Notes under the pieces: model-generated
The model's database searches: none
What the model was told of the DNA's origin: nothing
Seen by the model: the letters and a program-made list of their open reading frames with translations, nothing else
Shown here: piece after piece, positions 8,488 to 17,514 of the stretch
How the letters are laid out: each line of letters starts with the position of its first letter
Position numbering within the stretch: the stretch's first letter is position 1
Source of the DNA: Faecalispora anaeroviscerum
Lineage (GTDB): Bacteria; Bacillota; Clostridia; Oscillospirales; Acutalibacteraceae
Direction: 5' to 3'
Assembly: GCF_947568225.1 (NCBI RefSeq)
Contig: NZ_CANOOQ010000001.1
Location: forward strand, 868,001 to 932,000
DNA length: 64,000 nucleotides
Translations under genes and position numbers: made by a program

Positions 8488-9801
8488 TTAAGACGCGGTA
8501 TCCTTGCGTCCGCGTTTTTGGGGATTTGAAATTTTAATTTTCACCGGCTTGCGGTTTTCATTATAAACCAACTCCGGCGCAGCACCCTTTGTAACGGTTT
8601 CGGGTGTAATCATCACTTTCTCCACCGTGTATTCCGACGGAACGTCATACATCAGCGTGGTGAGAATTTCTTCCATAATAGAGCGCAGGCCACGCGCGCC
8701 GGTTTGGCGCTCGATGGTTTTTTTGGCAATCTCACGCAACGCATCCGGCTGAAAATCCAACTCGACCTTATCGAGCTGGAACAGGTGCTTATACTGCTTC
8801 ACCAGCGAGTTTTTCGGCTCAGTCAGGATTCGCACCAGCGCTTCTTCATCCAGTCCGTTCAGAGCGGTGATTACCGGCAAGCGTCCTACCAACTCGGGGA
8901 TCAGGCCGTATTTCACCAGATCGTGAGGGATCACTTCAGACATCCACGCGGTAGTATCCAGTTCTTTTTTGCTCTGGATCTGTGCGCCGAAGCCCATAGA
9001 AGAAGAGGCTGTCCTCTTTTCGATGATCTTATCCAGCCCATCAAAAGCGCCTCCACAGATAAACAAGATATTGGACGTATCAATTTGCAGGAATTCCTGC
9101 TGCGGATGCTTCCGACCGCCCTGCGGCGGTACGTTGCAGACAGAGCCTTCCAGAATTTTCAGCAAAGCCTGCTGAACACCTTCGCCGCTGACATCGCGGG
9201 TGATGGAAGGATTTTCTGATTTTCTGGCAATCTTATCGATTTCATCGATATAGATAATACCATTCTCTGCGCGTTCAATATCAAAATCAGCAGCCTGAAT
9301 CAGGCGGAGCAGAATGTTTTCCACATCCTCACCCACATAACCGGCCTCAGTCAGCGTTGTGGCGTCGGCAATCGCAAATGGTACATCGAGGAGCTTGGCA
9401 AGCGTCTGCGCCAGCAGGGTTTTTCCCACACCGGTGGGACCCAGCAGAAGAACGTTGCTCTTGCTGATCTCGACATCTTCACCGCCATAATAAACACGTT
9501 TATAATGGTTGTAAACCGCGACGGAAAGAGCAATTTTTGCCTTCTCCTGCCCGATCACATATTCATCCAGCTTCTTTTTAATCTCCTGCGGTTTGAGCAG
9601 GATTGTGCCGGTATCGCCCGTATAGGTCTTTTTTCGGTTAGATAAGTGTGACTCATCCTCCAGGATGGAATTGCAAAGCTGCACGCACTCATCACAAATA
9701 TAAACACCCGGACCGGCGATCAGGCGGCGAGCCTGACTTTGCGGCTTACCGCAAAAGGAGCAGCACAACTCTCTTTCCTTGGTTTCGTCGTTATTCGGCA
9801 T
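8488..9801 (-). CDS. clpX: ClpX, ATPase subunit of Clp protease
   Basis: 437 residues. The N-terminal zinc-binding domain has CSFCGK and CDECVQLC (residues ~14-44); the AAA+ core has Walker A GPTGVGKTLL (about 118), Walker B IIYIDEIDK, and the sensor region ARGLRS. The hexamer unfolds tagged substrates for ClpP. It is 27 nt downstream of clpP, matching the usual clpP-clpX pair. Confidence 0.97.
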   Translation of the reverse strand: MPNNDETKERELCCSFCGKPQSQARRLIAGPGVYICDECVQLCNSILEDESHLSNRKKTYTGDTGTILLKPQEIKKKLDEYVIGQEKAKIALSVAVYNHYKRVYYGGEDVEISKSNVLLLGPTGVGKTLLAQTLAKLLDVPFAIADATTLTEAGYVGEDVENILLRLIQAADFDIERAENGIIYIDEIDKIARKSENPSITRDVSGEGVQQALLKILEGSVCNVPPQGGRKHPQQEFLQIDTSNILFICGGAFDGLDKIIEKRTASSSMGFGAQIQSKKELDTTAWMSEVIPHDLVKYGLIPELVGRLPVITALNGLDEEALVRILTEPKNSLVKQYKHLFQLDKVELDFQPDALREIAKKTIERQTGARGLRSIMEEILTTLMYDVPSEYTVEKVMITPETVTKGAAPELVYNENRKPVKIKISNPQKRGRKDTAS

Positions 9802-9828
9802 TCTATTATCACCTGCTTCACATAGAAG

Positions 9829-10410
9829 TTATCTCTTGGCAATCACTTTATCTACCAGGCCGTAAGCTACCGCCTGCTCTGCGGTCATAAAGTTATCACG
9901 CTCCGTGTCCTTCATGATCACCTCAATAGGCTGCCCGGTTTTCTCTGCCAAAATCTCGTTGAGCTTCTTTTTCGTGGCGATGATGTGATCCGCATGGATC
10001 ATAATATCTGTCGCCTGACCCTGCGCACCGCCGCTGGGCTGATGAATCATGATTTCGCTGTTGGGCAGTGCAAAGCGTTTTCCCTTTGCACCGGCAGTCA
10101 GCAGAAACGCGCCCATGGAAGCAGCCATGCCGATGCAGATGGTGGAAACATCGCACTTAATATACTGCATAGTGTCATAAATTGCAAGGCCGGCCGTTAC
10201 AGAGCCGCCCGGGCTGTTGATATAAAGGCTGATATCCTTCGACGGATCCTGACCTTCCAAATACAGAAGCTGTGCAACCACCAGACTTGCCGTCACGTTG
10301 TTGACCTCTTCATTCAACATCACAATTCTATCATTTAACAATCGGGAAAAAATGTCGTACGAACGCTCACCGCGATTTGTTTGTTCAATAACATATGGGA
10401 CTAAACTCAT
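9829..10410 (-). CDS. clpP: ClpP, proteolytic subunit
   Basis: 193 residues. Catalytic triad visible: Ser in GMAASMGAFL (about 97), His in MIHQPSGG (about 122), Asp in the RDNFMTAEQA region (about 171). Self-assembles into a tetradecameric chamber that works with ClpX. Start: AAAGGTGG is 5 nt before the ATG at 10410; an in-frame GTG at 10419 overlaps the ribosome site and is rejected. Follows tig after a 116-nt gap containing two hairpins. Confidence 0.97.
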   Translation of the reverse strand: MSLVPYVIEQTNRGERSYDIFSRLLNDRIVMLNEEVNNVTASLVVAQLLYLEGQDPSKDISLYINSPGGSVTAGLAIYDTMQYIKCDVSTICIGMAASMGAFLLTAGAKGKRFALPNSEIMIHQPSGGAQGQATDIMIHADHIIATKKKLNEILAEKTGQPIEVIMKDTERDNFMTAEQAVAYGLVDKVIAKR

Positions 10411-10447
10411 CTTAACCACCTTTCTTCCATGCGGGTTTTCTTTGTGT

Positions 10448-10483
10448 TTCCGCCGCCGATTCGCACGGTAATCGGCGGCGGAA
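10448..10483 (-). other. Strong 14-bp hairpin between tig and clpP
   Basis: TTCCGCCGCCGATT (10448-10461) pairs perfectly with 10470-10483 around an 8-nt loop. There is no T run on either side, so it looks like a transcript-stabilising or partial-termination hairpin rather than a classical terminator. A second, weaker stem (CAAAGC/GCTTTG) is at 10499-10523 right after tig. Confidence 0.6.
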
Positions 10484-10526
10484 TAGCCATTTGTATTGTC
10501 AAAGCTCCGATAAAGGGGCTTTGTAA

Positions 10527-11819
10527 TTAATCTTTCTTCTCCGTGATCTTTGCGTTGTCACGAACGATGCCTACTGCCTTTTCTACTGCCAGGTCCTGAG
10601 CCAGGTCAGCCTCGGGGATAAAGCCCTTCACCTTGTCAACTTCCATGCTGTAGGTTTTGGCAAGCTTCTCGAATTCAGCCTCAATTTCTTCCGCCGTAGG
10701 CTTAATTTCTTCCAGCTCGGCAATCTTTTCCAGAGCCAGGCGAACTTTAACCTGCTTCTCGGCCTGGGGCTTAAAGTGGTCGCGGATTGTGTTCTGATCC
10801 ATACCGGTATATTTCAGGTAGGTGTTGAAGTCCAGACCCTGAGACTGCAGGCGATACGCAAAGTCGCGCAGATCGTCGTTGATCTTATTCTGGTACAGAG
10901 CCTCCGGAATTTCACCCTCCAGCTTCTCAACCAACTGGTCGATCAACTGAGCCTCAACTTCGTCCTGTGCTGCCTTCTCACGGGATTCCAGCAGATTCTT
11001 GCGAATGTCCTCTTTATAAGAGTCGAGCGTATCGAACTCGCTGACATCCTTCGCAAAATCATCGTCAACGGCCGGCAGCTCTTTCTGCTTGATTTCATGC
11101 AGCTTAATCTTGAATACAGCCTCTTTATTCTGGAGGGTGGAAGCCTGATAATCCTCCGGGAAAGTTACGGTGATATCGAACTCTTCGCCGGTGGAGTGGC
11201 CAACAACCTGCTCCTCAAAGCCCGGGATAAACTGGCCGGAGCCGAGATCCAGCGTGTGGTTTTCCGCCTTGCCGCCCTCAAACGCAACGCCGTCTACAAA
11301 GCCTTCAAAGTCGATCACAACCGCGTCACCGGTCTGGGCAGGGCGGTCTTCCACGGTAATCATTCTGGAATTGCGGTCCTGAACCTTCTTGATTTCGCTG
11401 TCAACGTCCTCATCGGTTACCTCAACCGCAGTTTTGGTTGCTTCCAGGCTCTTGTAGTCGCTGATGCTCACCTGGGGCCAGGTGGTAACAATCGCCTTAA
11501 ACACCAGTCCGTCTTTGCCGATGCTGACTACGTCAAAATCGATCTTTTCATCTACCAGTCTGAGCTGGGCAGCTTTTACAGCCTCATCTAAAGCAGCAGG
11601 ATAAACAGCGTTTACAGCGTCCTCGTAGAAAAACTGCTCTCCATAATATTTTTCGATAAAGGCACGCGGAGCCTTTCCCTTGCGGAAACCCGGGATTGTG
11701 ATTTTTTTGCCCTGTTTATGAAAAGCCTGGCTAACCGCTTTTTCAAAAGCATCCGCGTCAACCTCAACCTCAAGTTGATAACGGTTAGTTTCTACCTGAT
11801 TGGACGATTTTAAACTCAT
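10527..11819 (-). CDS. tig: Trigger factor
   Basis: 430 residues, standard three-domain layout: N-terminal ribosome-binding domain with the signature FRKGKAPR (about residues 44-51), FKBP-type prolyl isomerase domain (about 150-245, GDAVVIDFEGFVDG), and a helical C-terminal chaperone domain. It binds nascent chains at the ribosome exit. AGGAGG lies 8 nt before the ATG. Order tig-clpP-clpX-lon groups chaperone and protease genes. Confidence 0.97.
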   Translation of the reverse strand: MSLKSSNQVETNRYQLEVEVDADAFEKAVSQAFHKQGKKITIPGFRKGKAPRAFIEKYYGEQFFYEDAVNAVYPAALDEAVKAAQLRLVDEKIDFDVVSIGKDGLVFKAIVTTWPQVSISDYKSLEATKTAVEVTDEDVDSEIKKVQDRNSRMITVEDRPAQTGDAVVIDFEGFVDGVAFEGGKAENHTLDLGSGQFIPGFEEQVVGHSTGEEFDITVTFPEDYQASTLQNKEAVFKIKLHEIKQKELPAVDDDFAKDVSEFDTLDSYKEDIRKNLLESREKAAQDEVEAQLIDQLVEKLEGEIPEALYQNKINDDLRDFAYRLQSQGLDFNTYLKYTGMDQNTIRDHFKPQAEKQVKVRLALEKIAELEEIKPTAEEIEAEFEKLAKTYSMEVDKVKGFIPEADLAQDLAVEKAVGIVRDNAKITEKKD

Positions 11820-11856
11820 TTTGTTTTCCTCCTGCTAATTGCATATTATCTTATTT

Positions 11857-11865
11857 ATTATAGCA
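11857..11865 (-). promoter_or_regulatory. Extended -10 promoter of tig
   Basis: TGCTATAAT on the minus strand (TGn extended -10), about 40 nt before the tig start; no clear -35 is present. Confidence 0.5.
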
Positions 11866-11913
11866 TACCGGGGGCAAATATTCCATATTTTCACGGAAAT
11901 GTTCATAATTTAT

Positions 11914-12603
11914 TTAACAGACCAAAAGCGGCATAAAACCGAGATAATCACAGGAAATAAGGTGTAGCTCAATCCCCTGGTATTCCCCTGTTACGGCCCT
12001 GCGGGACGCCTGTGTGCCGTGAATATGCCCAAAATAACATTTCCGGATTCCCCGGCTTAAAAGAACCTCTAAAATCTCTTTGCAGACCATCCCATCGTAC
12101 ACGGGGGGATAATGCAGAAACACAACAGGGTTGAGCCCACGTGCTGCCGCATGATCGATGGAGGCGTTCAGCCGGCCCACCTCGCGGTTAACGATTTTCA
12201 AATCCTCATCGCTGGCTGCATTATACAGCCAGCCGCGCGTACCGCAGACTCCAAGCTCCCCAACGGGATAGGAATCATTGTGTACAATCTGCAGCGAATC
12301 AAAGCCCTTTGCGGCAAGATACGCGTCAATTTTGCTTCTGGTGCTCCACCAGTAGTCATGATTGCCCTTGAGCAGCAGCTTTTTGCCCGGCAGAGAATGC
12401 AGAAATGCAAAATCCCGTTCAGTTTCTTCCAGTTTCATCGCCCAGGAGATGTCTCCGGCAATCACCACTGTATCCTCCGGCCGTACGGTACTGCGCCAGT
12501 TTTTCTCCAGCCTTTCCACGTAATTGTGCCAGCCCTCAAAAACATCCATAGGCTTATTGGCACCAAGAGAAAGGTGCAGATCGGCAATCGCATACAACGC
12601 CAT
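11914..12603 (-). CDS. Metallophosphoesterase
   Basis: 229-residue calcineurin-type phosphoesterase: ADLHLS at the N-terminus, GDISWAM, GNHDYWW (about residue 84) and FGHIHG near residue 190 supply the two-metal site. Substrate unknown; this short family is annotated only as putative phosphohydrolase. It starts 21 nt after thrC and probably shares its promoter. Confidence 0.85.
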   Translation of the reverse strand: MALYAIADLHLSLGANKPMDVFEGWHNYVERLEKNWRSTVRPEDTVVIAGDISWAMKLEETERDFAFLHSLPGKKLLLKGNHDYWWSTRSKIDAYLAAKGFDSLQIVHNDSYPVGELGVCGTRGWLYNAASDEDLKIVNREVGRLNASIDHAAARGLNPVVFLHYPPVYDGMVCKEILEVLLSRGIRKCYFGHIHGTQASRRAVTGEYQGIELHLISCDYLGFMPLLVC

Positions 12604-12624
12604 GTGCTACCTCATTTCTATTAT

Positions 12625-14139
12625 TCAGGCTTTGGACGCTTCGAGCCCCGCCATGCGTAATACCACCTGAGGCATTTGTGCAATCTGGCAGCAATTGTGG
12701 AAACGAACTGTCTTTTCCTGAAGCAGAGCGATCGGCGCGGGCGCCGTGGTACCGGTAAGAGAAGAAAGCTGCTCGACCTTAGCAAAATCACCGGTCTCCT
12801 GCTTCTGGTCAGGCGCAACAGCCTCGAGCACGCTGTCTGCAAACTTATACGGACTGGCAGTGGAAACAATCACGGCGGGAGTTTCCTTGTCGCCGGTCAC
12901 TTTCACATACTGCTTATATACATCTTCGGCCACCGCCGTGTGAGGGTCACACAGATAGTTCTGATTCTGAAACACTTCGTGGATTGTTTTCTTTGTCTGA
13001 TCGTCATCACAGAAGCCCGGGAAGAACAAATCCTTCAAGGTTGCGGTCAGCTCTGCTCCAACCTCATACCGGCCTGTGGTGTTCAGTTCCTTCATCCAAC
13101 CGGAAACCAATTCAGAATTGCCGCCGGTCAAATCAAACAGCAGGCGTTCCAAGTTGCTGGACACCAGAATATCCATGGAAGGGGAAATCGTTGTATAGAA
13201 ATTTCGATTACGGTCATAGACTCCGGTGCTTAAAAATTCAGTCAGCACATTATTGGAGTTTGACGCGCAAATCAGCTTTCCAATCGGCAGGCCCATTTTT
13301 TTTGCATAATAGGCAGCCAGAATATTGCCAAAGTTGCCGGTTGGTACCACAACATTAAGGGGCTGTCCCAGTTCAAGCATTCCCTGCTCGGCCGCATCGC
13401 AATAAGCAGAGAAATAATAGACGATCTGAGGCAGCAGGCGACCCCAGTTGATGGAGTTCGCGCTGGAAAACAACATACCGTTTTCATCCAGCTCTTTGCG
13501 GATTTCCGGATTCGTGAAAATATGCTTTACACCAGTCTGGGCATCGTCGAAATTGCCTTCGATAGCACAGACAGCAACGTTTTCGCCTTCCTGCGTATTC
13601 ATTTGGCGCTGCTGCATTGCGCTGACGCCCTTATCCGGATAAAACACCAGAATTTTTGTATCGGGAACATCGCGGAAGCCTTCCAACGCCGCCTTGCCCG
13701 TATCACCGGAGGTAGCTACCAGAATTACGGCTGTTTTATCGCAATTTGTCTTTTTTAGTGATCTGGTCAACAGGTGGGGCAGAAGCTGCAAAGCCATATC
13801 TTTAAACGCGCAGGTCGGACCGTGCCACAGCTCCAGAAAAGCTTCCTTGCTTTCCGCAATGAGGTGAAGCGGTGCCGCGCCGCCGGGAAATTTTTGTTCG
13901 GAATAGGCAGCGCCCACACTTTCACGGATTTCATCCGCAGAAAACTCCGGTAAAAAATCAGTTAAAATGCGAGCGGCTCGCTCGGTGTAGCTGCTCTTGC
14001 TCAGCACTTTCAAATCGTCCGCGGTATAAGTCGGAAGGCTTTCCGGAACAAACAGTCCCCCATCCGCCGAAATTCCTTGTACAATCGCCTGAGCGGCGGA
14101 AAGTGATTCTGCTTTGTTCCTGGTGCATTTATACTGCAA
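12625..14139 (-). CDS. thrC: Threonine synthase
   Basis: 504 residues. Fold-type II PLP enzyme converting O-phosphohomoserine to threonine. Seen: ISADGGLFVPE near the N-terminus, PLP lysine in GPTCAFKDMALQ (about residue 115), ATSGDTGKAALEGF phosphate loop and VPTGNFGNILA. Start: AAGGGGG is 8 nt before a TTG at 14139, giving the usual LQYKCTRN start; the longer frame to 14229 would place the promoter inside the gene. Promoter at 14174-14202. First gene of a two-gene unit with the phosphoesterase. Confidence 0.95.
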   Translation of the reverse strand: MQYKCTRNKAESLSAAQAIVQGISADGGLFVPESLPTYTADDLKVLSKSSYTERAARILTDFLPEFSADEIRESVGAAYSEQKFPGGAAPLHLIAESKEAFLELWHGPTCAFKDMALQLLPHLLTRSLKKTNCDKTAVILVATSGDTGKAALEGFRDVPDTKILVFYPDKGVSAMQQRQMNTQEGENVAVCAIEGNFDDAQTGVKHIFTNPEIRKELDENGMLFSSANSINWGRLLPQIVYYFSAYCDAAEQGMLELGQPLNVVVPTGNFGNILAAYYAKKMGLPIGKLICASNSNNVLTEFLSTGVYDRNRNFYTTISPSMDILVSSNLERLLFDLTGGNSELVSGWMKELNTTGRYEVGAELTATLKDLFFPGFCDDDQTKKTIHEVFQNQNYLCDPHTAVAEDVYKQYVKVTGDKETPAVIVSTASPYKFADSVLEAVAPDQKQETGDFAKVEQLSSLTGTTAPAPIALLQEKTVRFHNCCQIAQMPQVVLRMAGLEASKA

Positions 14140-14173
14140 GGTGAATTCCCCCTTTTTGTTCGTTCCTTGCCTT

Positions 14174-14202
14174 ATTTTATAATAAATTGTTCGTCGTGTC
14201 AA
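14174..14202 (-). promoter_or_regulatory. Sigma-A promoter of thrC
   Basis: -35 TTGACA (14197-14202), 17-bp spacer, -10 TAAAAT (14174-14179), 35 nt upstream of the TTG start. Confidence 0.75.
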
Positions 14203-14310
14203 AATATTCTGAGAATTTGGAAAGTGCAAAAAGTGTGGTAAACCGTTTCAGAAAAAAGCCTCTCCTTTCCATACAAAATTCGAGAGATCAAAGAGGATTT
14301 TCTCATATTT

Positions 14311-14682
14311 TCATGCAAAGCTTCCCTCTGCGTCAAAGGCATTTTCGAAAAATTCGGCAGAAAGCGCCTGCCCGGCTTCATCCGTTCGCACCACGGCAAC
14401 ATCAAAGCGAGGCTGGAGCTCGGAACAACCTTTGGACAAATATTGTGTAGCCGTCAGAATCAGCTTTCGCCGCTTTGACGCGGTTACAGCCTCCTGCGGG
14501 CTGCCAAGGCAACGGTTTCCTCGGGTTTTAACCTCTACAAAGACCAGGTAAGAGCCATCCTGCGCAATAATATCGATCTCGCCGAAGCGGGAGCGATAGT
14601 TGCGGCATAGAATCCGGCAGCCGCGTTCCTGCAAAAGCTGCACGACATAGGTTTCGCCTGTTTTTCCGGAGCGATTATCCAA
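14311..14682 (-). CDS. YraN/UPF0102 family nuclease-like protein
   Basis: 123 residues. A PD-(D/E)xK endonuclease fold of the Holliday-junction-resolvase type: GETYVVQLLQERG, then GEIDIIAQD and FVEVKTR supply the D and ExK. Biochemical role is unsettled in the family. Start is a TTG with GAGAGGA 5 nt ahead. It overlaps rnhB by 8 nt; rnhB-yraN adjacency is common. Confidence 0.9.
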   Translation of the reverse strand: MDNRSGKTGETYVVQLLQERGCRILCRNYRSRFGEIDIIAQDGSYLVFVEVKTRGNRCLGSPQEAVTASKRRKLILTATQYLSKGCSELQPRFDVAVVRTDEAGQALSAEFFENAFDAEGSFA

Positions 14683-15292
14683 TGAAATCCTCTCCCAGAA
14701 TTTTTTTCAGAAAGCTTCTGCGGTGAATGGGACAAGGGCCGTATTTCAGCAGCAGCTCTCTATGAAGTACAGTTCCATACCCCTTGTGCTTTTGAAACTG
14801 ATATTCCGGGTACAGCTTGTCAAGCTCAAGCATCAGACGGTCACGGCTGACTTTGGCCAGAATTGAAGCCGCGGCAATACTCGCACTCTGTGCGTCGCCC
14901 TTAATGATTAGCATGGCGGGTACCGGCAGATGCGGATCGCGGTTGCCGTCCACCAAAGCACAGTCCGGCGGAACTGATAAGCCGGAAAAAGCACGGTTCA
15001 TCGCAAGAAAGGTTGCCTGCAAAATATTGATGCTATCGATCTCCTGCTCCGTAGCAAATGCGACCGAATAAGAAACAGCCTGTTGTGTGATCTGATCAAA
15101 GAGAAGCTCTCTCTTTTTTTCACTGAGCTTTTTGGAATCGTTCAGCCCCTCAATTTCGCAGTGCTGCGGCAAAATGACAGCAGCGGCAAACACCGGGCCG
15201 GCCAAAGGCCCCCGGCCCGCTTCATCGATGCCACAAACTACCGAAAAGCCTTGCTGGCGTGCCTGAAGCTCCCAGGCATACCAATCGATCAT
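14675..15292 (-). CDS. rnhB: Ribonuclease HII
   Basis: 205 residues. Active-site acidic residues in GIDEAGRGPLAGPV (about 21-34), SKKLSEKKRE and the ALVDGNRDP segment. Cleaves RNA embedded in DNA, including single ribonucleotides. Overlaps rbgA by 4 nt and yraN by 8 nt, so the genes are translationally coupled. Confidence 0.96.
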   Translation of the reverse strand: MIDWYAWELQARQQGFSVVCGIDEAGRGPLAGPVFAAAVILPQHCEIEGLNDSKKLSEKKRELLFDQITQQAVSYSVAFATEQEIDSINILQATFLAMNRAFSGLSVPPDCALVDGNRDPHLPVPAMLIIKGDAQSASIAAASILAKVSRDRLMLELDKLYPEYQFQKHKGYGTVLHRELLLKYGPCPIHRRSFLKKILGEDFIG

Positions 15293-16158
15293 TTCTGCAC
15301 CTGCTCCAACGTAACGCGGCCAAGCTTAGCACCCCGAAACTCATCCAGTACAGTAATTGCGGCACGCTCAATATCCACTTCGCCGCCGGGAATCAACATT
15401 CCACGCTTTTGGCCAATGAGTGCAAGCACCTCATAGCCCTTCATTCCGGTGAAATCCTCGTTCTGAAGCTTATACCGTTCTTTTAGTGGTGCCGGATACG
15501 ACACGCACAAAACCTCCAGTAACCGGGCTGCCAGATGTTCGGTATCCAGCACGTCGTCCTTCACCGCGCCGGTAAATGCCAAGCGCTCCCCTACAAGGCG
15601 ATCTTCAAACTTGGGCCAGAGAACACCGGGAGTATCCAGAAGTTCAAAGCCGCCGCCCAGTGTAAACCACTGGTTGCTGCGGGTAACACCGGGCCTGTCC
15701 TCCACATTGGCTTTTCCTCCGTGGGAAAGCTTATTGATAAACGAGGATTTGCCCACGTTGGGTACTCCCACTACCATCACGCGGATGGGGCGTCCCACCA
15801 TCCCCTTTGCCTGCCACGCCGCGATGCGTTCGGCCAGAACGCCGCGCACCAGCGGGAAGAAGGCTTTCAGGTTTTTGCCGGAACGGCTGTCCAGCGCAAC
15901 AGCTGAAATCCCCTGAGACTGGTAGAAGCGGATCCAGCGCTCGGTCTGCGCCGGATCCGCCAAATCGGATTTATTCATTAAAATGACCCGCGGCTTATTC
16001 TGGATCAGGCTGTCCAACACAGGGTTTCTGCTGCTGACCGGAATGCGGGCATCAATCATCTCCGCCGCAATATCCACCAGCTTCAGGCTTTTTTCAATTT
16101 GACGCTTTGTCCGGGTCATATGCCCCGGATACCAATGAACCGATTGTGGCTCGCTCAT
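15289..16158 (-). CDS. rbgA: Ribosome biogenesis GTPase RbgA (YlqF)
   Basis: 289 residues. Circularly permuted GTPase: G4 MNKSDLAD (about 57) precedes G1 GVPNVGKSSF (about 127) and G3 DTPGVLWP (about 173). RbgA drives a late step of 50S assembly that involves uL6 and bL27. The N-terminal YPGHMTRTKRQI start is typical. Overlaps lepB by 4 nt. Confidence 0.96.
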   Translation of the reverse strand: MSEPQSVHWYPGHMTRTKRQIEKSLKLVDIAAEMIDARIPVSSRNPVLDSLIQNKPRVILMNKSDLADPAQTERWIRFYQSQGISAVALDSRSGKNLKAFFPLVRGVLAERIAAWQAKGMVGRPIRVMVVGVPNVGKSSFINKLSHGGKANVEDRPGVTRSNQWFTLGGGFELLDTPGVLWPKFEDRLVGERLAFTGAVKDDVLDTEHLAARLLEVLCVSYPAPLKERYKLQNEDFTGMKGYEVLALIGQKRGMLIPGGEVDIERAAITVLDEFRGAKLGRVTLEQVQK

Positions 16159-16772
16159 GATCCAATCCTTCCAAACCGGGAAATCGGGAACAGAATCATT
16201 TCCGCTTTCCCTAAAATATATCGTTCATCTACCATACCGACCGCCTCAAAGCGGCTGTCTTCCGAAACCTCGCGATTATCGCCGAGAACAAAAATGTGTC
16301 CGGCAGGAACAGTCTGCGGAAACTGCAGCAGCGCTTCCGACGTCATGGGTTCATGCGTGATTCCGTTCTCAATATAAGCGGATTCATCAAGCTCTTTTCC
16401 GTCCACAGAAACCGTGCCGGTCAAATAATCAATATTCACCGTTTGGCCCGGAAGGGCAATCACTCGCTTGACAATTGGCTTTGTCAGTCCGATGGTACGT
16501 TTTAAAACCACCACATCATTCTGCTTCGGCTGATAAAAATAGCTGGAAACCACAATTCTGTCTCCGCTGTAAAGATTCGGCAGCATAGAGGTACCGTCCA
16601 CCGTTACCACACGGAACAAAAACGTAAATAAAATCACCACGGCAACCAGCGCCATGACCAGAGAATCCACCCATTCAAAGCAGCTTACGGTAAACGCGCT
16701 GGGCTGAGGAGACGGGTCATTCGAGTTCGGATCATTCTGCTGCAGCTCTGATCCCGATTCAATTTGCACCAT
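16155..16772 (-). CDS. lepB: Signal peptidase I
   Basis: 205 residues with one transmembrane segment near 30-55 (VMALVAVVILFTFLF). Catalytic Ser in VDGTSMLPNL (about 66), Lys in VLKRTIGL/KRVIALPG and the GDNREVSEDSR box near the C-terminus. Removes signal peptides outside the membrane. Start: GAGGAAGAG is 9 nt before the ATG at 16772; the longer frame to 16838 runs into the L19 terminator. First gene of lepB-rbgA-rnhB-yraN. Confidence 0.95.
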   Translation of the reverse strand: MVQIESGSELQQNDPNSNDPSPQPSAFTVSCFEWVDSLVMALVAVVILFTFLFRVVTVDGTSMLPNLYSGDRIVVSSYFYQPKQNDVVVLKRTIGLTKPIVKRVIALPGQTVNIDYLTGTVSVDGKELDESAYIENGITHEPMTSEALLQFPQTVPAGHIFVLGDNREVSEDSRFEAVGMVDERYILGKAEMILFPISRFGRIGS

Positions 16773-16824
16773 AGTGTTTTTCTCTTCCTCTTGCAACGGA
16801 CGAGCGCCTCCTTTTCGCGAATAG

Positions 16825-16852
16825 CAAAAAAGGGACAATCAATGTCCCTTTT
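16825..16852 (-). terminator. Terminator after rplS
   Basis: Minus-strand AAAGGGACA-TTGAT-TGTCCCTTT stem followed by TTT. A second hairpin (AAGGCTGTG/CACAGCCTT, 16862-16891) lies between it and rplS. Together they separate rplS from lepB. Confidence 0.75.
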
Positions 16853-16926
16853 CAACCGTTGAAGGCTGTGCGGAACCTCCCCCACAGCCTTTTGCAATCC
16901 AAATATAATGGGAGTGGTTCGCTCAA

Positions 16927-17271
16927 TTAGCGAAGCTGCTCCTTAACCTTGGCAGCCTTACCAACTCTGTCACGCAGGTAGTACAGCTTCGCACGGCGTA
17001 CACGGCCCTTGCGCACAATGGTAACATCCTTTACGTTGGGGGAATGGATCGGGAAAACTCTCTCCACGCCTACGCCGTAGGATACGCGTCTGACAGTAAA
17101 GGTTTCAGTAATGCCGCTGCCTTTGCGGGCAATTACAGTACCCTCGAACAGCTGAATTCTCTCTCTGTCACCTTCACGGATATTTACGCTGACCTTAACG
17201 GTATCGCCGATTCCAAACTTCGGCAGCTCAGTCTTTGCAGACTCCTGAGCAATCAATTTTAAAGCATCCAT
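16927..17271 (-). CDS. rplS: 50S ribosomal protein bL19
   Basis: 114 residues, the family length. Starts MDALKLIAQES; conserved FGIGDTVKVSVN, IQLFEGTVIARKGSG, TVRRVSYGVGVERVFPIHSP and the basic KLYYLRDR tail are all present. AGGAGG is 8 nt before the ATG at 17271. It has its own promoter, a structured leader and a terminator, so it is a single-gene unit. Confidence 0.97.
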   Translation of the reverse strand: MDALKLIAQESAKTELPKFGIGDTVKVSVNIREGDRERIQLFEGTVIARKGSGITETFTVRRVSYGVGVERVFPIHSPNVKDVTIVRKGRVRRAKLYYLRDRVGKAAKVKEQLR

Positions 17272-17323
17272 TCTTTTTCCTCCTAAAATTCCAGACATTC
17301 ATGCAATGCAGAGGACTGTCCGC

Positions 17324-17354
17324 TTCAATGTCACGGGAAAACCCGGGCATTGAA
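17324..17354 (-). promoter_or_regulatory. Structured 5' leader of rplS (candidate L19 leader)
   Basis: The 120-nt leader between promoter and rplS contains a strong hairpin, TTCAATG..CGGG-TTTT-CCCG..CATTGAA. Several Firmicutes carry an autoregulatory L19 leader; I can see the structure but cannot confirm it matches that family. Confidence 0.35.
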
Positions 17355-17392
17355 CCCCGCCGGAAAGGCCAACGGTATCCAAATGCCCATAT

Positions 17393-17421
17393 ATCATACC
17401 ATAACCCGGTAAAAACCGCAA
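17393..17421 (-). promoter_or_regulatory. Sigma-A promoter of rplS
   Basis: -35 TTGCGG (17416-17421), 17-bp spacer, -10 TATGAT (17393-17398). Confidence 0.7.
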
Positions 17422-17470
17422 GATTTTTTTCTAATTTTCTGAATTACGGATGATCGTGATTCTACTCAAA

Positions 17471-17499
17471 GAAAACGGAATCTATCGTTTTCCGTTTTC
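17471..17499 (-). terminator. Terminator after rlmH
   Basis: GAAAACGGA pairs with TCCGTTTTC around an 11-nt loop just 16 nt beyond the rlmH stop; CTTTG follows on the minus strand. Confidence 0.7.
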
Positions 17500-17514
17500 T
17501 TCTCCGTTTTCGAA